From positions 62,001-126,000 of the forward strand of contig NZ_CAIWTY010000087.1 of assembly GCF_903915725.1 (NCBI RefSeq): a stretch of DNA of 64,000 nt, read 5' to 3'. The translations under genes and the position numbers were made by a program. Each line of letters begins with the position of its first letter. Positions within the stretch are counted from its first letter, which is position 1. This document shows positions 63,067-64,000 of the stretch, in pieces. The notes under the pieces are model-generated. The model was given only the letters and a program-made list of their open reading frames with translations, made no database searches and was not told where the DNA came from. Source of the DNA: an uncultured Rhodopila sp. (lineage in GTDB: Bacteria; Pseudomonadota; Alphaproteobacteria; Acetobacterales; Acetobacteraceae).

Positions 63067-64000
63067 CAGCCGGCGACCACGAAGTTGACGATGCGGTTCG
63101 GCACATGCACCCGCTTGACGATGCGCTTGCCCTCCAGCGCCTTGGCAACATTGGGGTCCGCTTCCGCCGCGGCGATCACCGTATCAGCTGGCGCATCGGG
63201 CGCGGCTTCGATGGTGCCGCGCAGCTTGCCCATCACCTGCACCGCGATGGTGACGCTTTCCGCGACCAGCAGGGCCGGGTCCGCCTCCGGCCACGGCAGT
63301 TCGGCGATCAGGCGGACGCCGCCGGGGAACAGGCGGGCATGAATCTCCTCAGCCAGATGCGGCATCATCGGGCTGGCGAGGCGGGCCATCGCCTCCACGG
63401 CTTCGCGGCGCGCCCATCCCAGCCCGGGTTCGGCGGCGGCGCGTTCGGCGTCGGTGATGGCATTGGCGAGTTCATACAGCCTGGCGACGGCGACGTTGAA
63501 GGCGAAGCCCTCCAGTGCGTCGGTGACCGCGGCGATGCAGCGATGGGTGGCACGGCGCAATGCGCGGCCAGCCGGTCCAAAGCTGTCGGGTTGCGCTTCA
63601 ACGGCCAGGCCATCCAGGGCCTCGGCCAGGCGGAACACCCGCTGGGTGAAGCGGAACGCTCCGGCGGCGCCGGATTCGGTCCACTCCATGTCGCGTTCCG
63701 GCGGATTGTCGGACAGGATGAACCAGCGCGCGGTGTCGGCGCCGTAGCGGGCGATGATGGCGCCGGGGTCGATGGTGTTGCGCTTGGACTTGCTCATCGC
63801 CTCGACGCGGCCGACGGTCACCGGTTCGCCGGTGGCGCGGTTGATGGCGGAGCCGTCGGGGCGCTTCTCGATTTCCTCCGGGTAGAGCCAGTGGTTGTCG
63901 GCGCTCTTGTAGGACTCGTGGTTGACCATGCCCTGGGTGAACAGCCCGGCGAAGGGTTCATCCACCGAGACGTGACCGGTGTCCTTCATGGCGCGGGTGA
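63066..64000 (-). CDS. leuS: Leucine--tRNA ligase, C-terminal part
   Basis: The gene enters from the right edge; about 311 codons are visible. The reading frame continues through position 64000 without a start. The class I KMSKS motif reads MSKSKRNTIDPGAIIARYG, followed by the DTARWFILSDNPPERD block. The anticodon-binding and C-terminal domains follow, ending KRVHVPNRIVNFVVAG. The stop shares a base with the lptE start. Confidence 0.95.
   Translation of the reverse strand, partial: TRAMKDTGHVSVDEPFAGLFTQGMVNHESYKSADNHWLYPEEIEKRPDGSAINRATGEPVTVGRVEAMSKSKRNTIDPGAIIARYGADTARWFILSDNPPERDMEWTESGAAGAFRFTQRVFRLAEALDGLAVEAQPDSFGPAGRALRRATHRCIAAVTDALEGFAFNVAVARLYELANAITDAERAAAEPGLGWARREAVEAMARLASPMMPHLAEEIHARLFPGGVRLIAELPWPEADPALLVAESVTIAVQVMGKLRGTIEAAPDAPADTVIAAAEADPNVAKALEGKRIVKRVHVPNRIVNFVVAG

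Overview
The window is GC-rich, densely coding chromosomal DNA from an alphaproteobacterium, most likely Rhodospirillales/Acetobacteraceae. The evidence is gene content and order: coaE-aroE; smc-dsbA-dciA/mutY; SUV3-type helicase, S4 protein, fdxA and carD; a phasin; an EipB-family protein; and leuS-lptE-holA. Lineage is inferred from content only. I saw no rRNA, intact tRNA, CRISPR array, prophage or insertion sequence.

Layout. 1-4113: ubiT-ubiU (oxygen-independent ubiquinone synthesis) behind a perfect FNR-type box, next to a large hybrid histidine kinase. 4189-6508: coaE, aroE and an oxaloacetate decarboxylase-like lyase. 6600-15181: three toxin-antitoxin loci and an MNT/HEPN pair, interleaved with a PPC-domain protein, a gamma-glutamyltransferase, a GT2/acyltransferase pair and an AcuI-type reductase. 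15190-20850: smc, a DsbA-like protein, dciA and mutY. 20937-29673: RelB/ParE locus, glutathione-dependent formaldehyde dehydrogenase, metY, two SDRs, FrnE-like protein, phasin and a sodium:solute symporter. 30162-33074: palindromic repeats and a decayed Baeyer-Villiger monooxygenase/esterase pair. 33326-37323: tkt-gnd and an alpha/beta hydrolase. 37558-42976: a ParD/ParE-like locus with a stop codon in the toxin, then a complete livFGMHK-type ABC importer. 43000-52000: unknown membrane proteins, gene relics, a chemoreceptor with a PilZ tail, a cytochrome c, a sugar kinase and carD. 52239-64000: fdxA, S4 protein, helicase, a GxxExxY gene with a stop codon, aspS, eipB, an efflux pump, holA, lptE and the 3' end of leuS.

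The core genes look intact. The accessory layer does not. Four of six toxin-antitoxin loci keep an intact antitoxin beside a toxin that is truncated, frameshifted, nonsense-mutated or missing its normal stop. The monooxygenase, its partner esterase and the GxxExxY gene carry similar lesions. Short relics of a mannitol-dehydrogenase-family gene, of ychF and of a tRNA lie between genes. A nested palindromic repeat of about 80-95 bp occurs at least four times, twice inside the liv operon.

I did not find a convincing new multi-gene system. The observations I rate highest are the FNR-type box at ubiTU, the toxin-selective decay, the nested repeats in the liv operon, and the GxxExxY gene bounded by 13-bp inverted repeats. 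All lesions are inferred from reading frames against remembered family sequences and need alignment and read-level confirmation.
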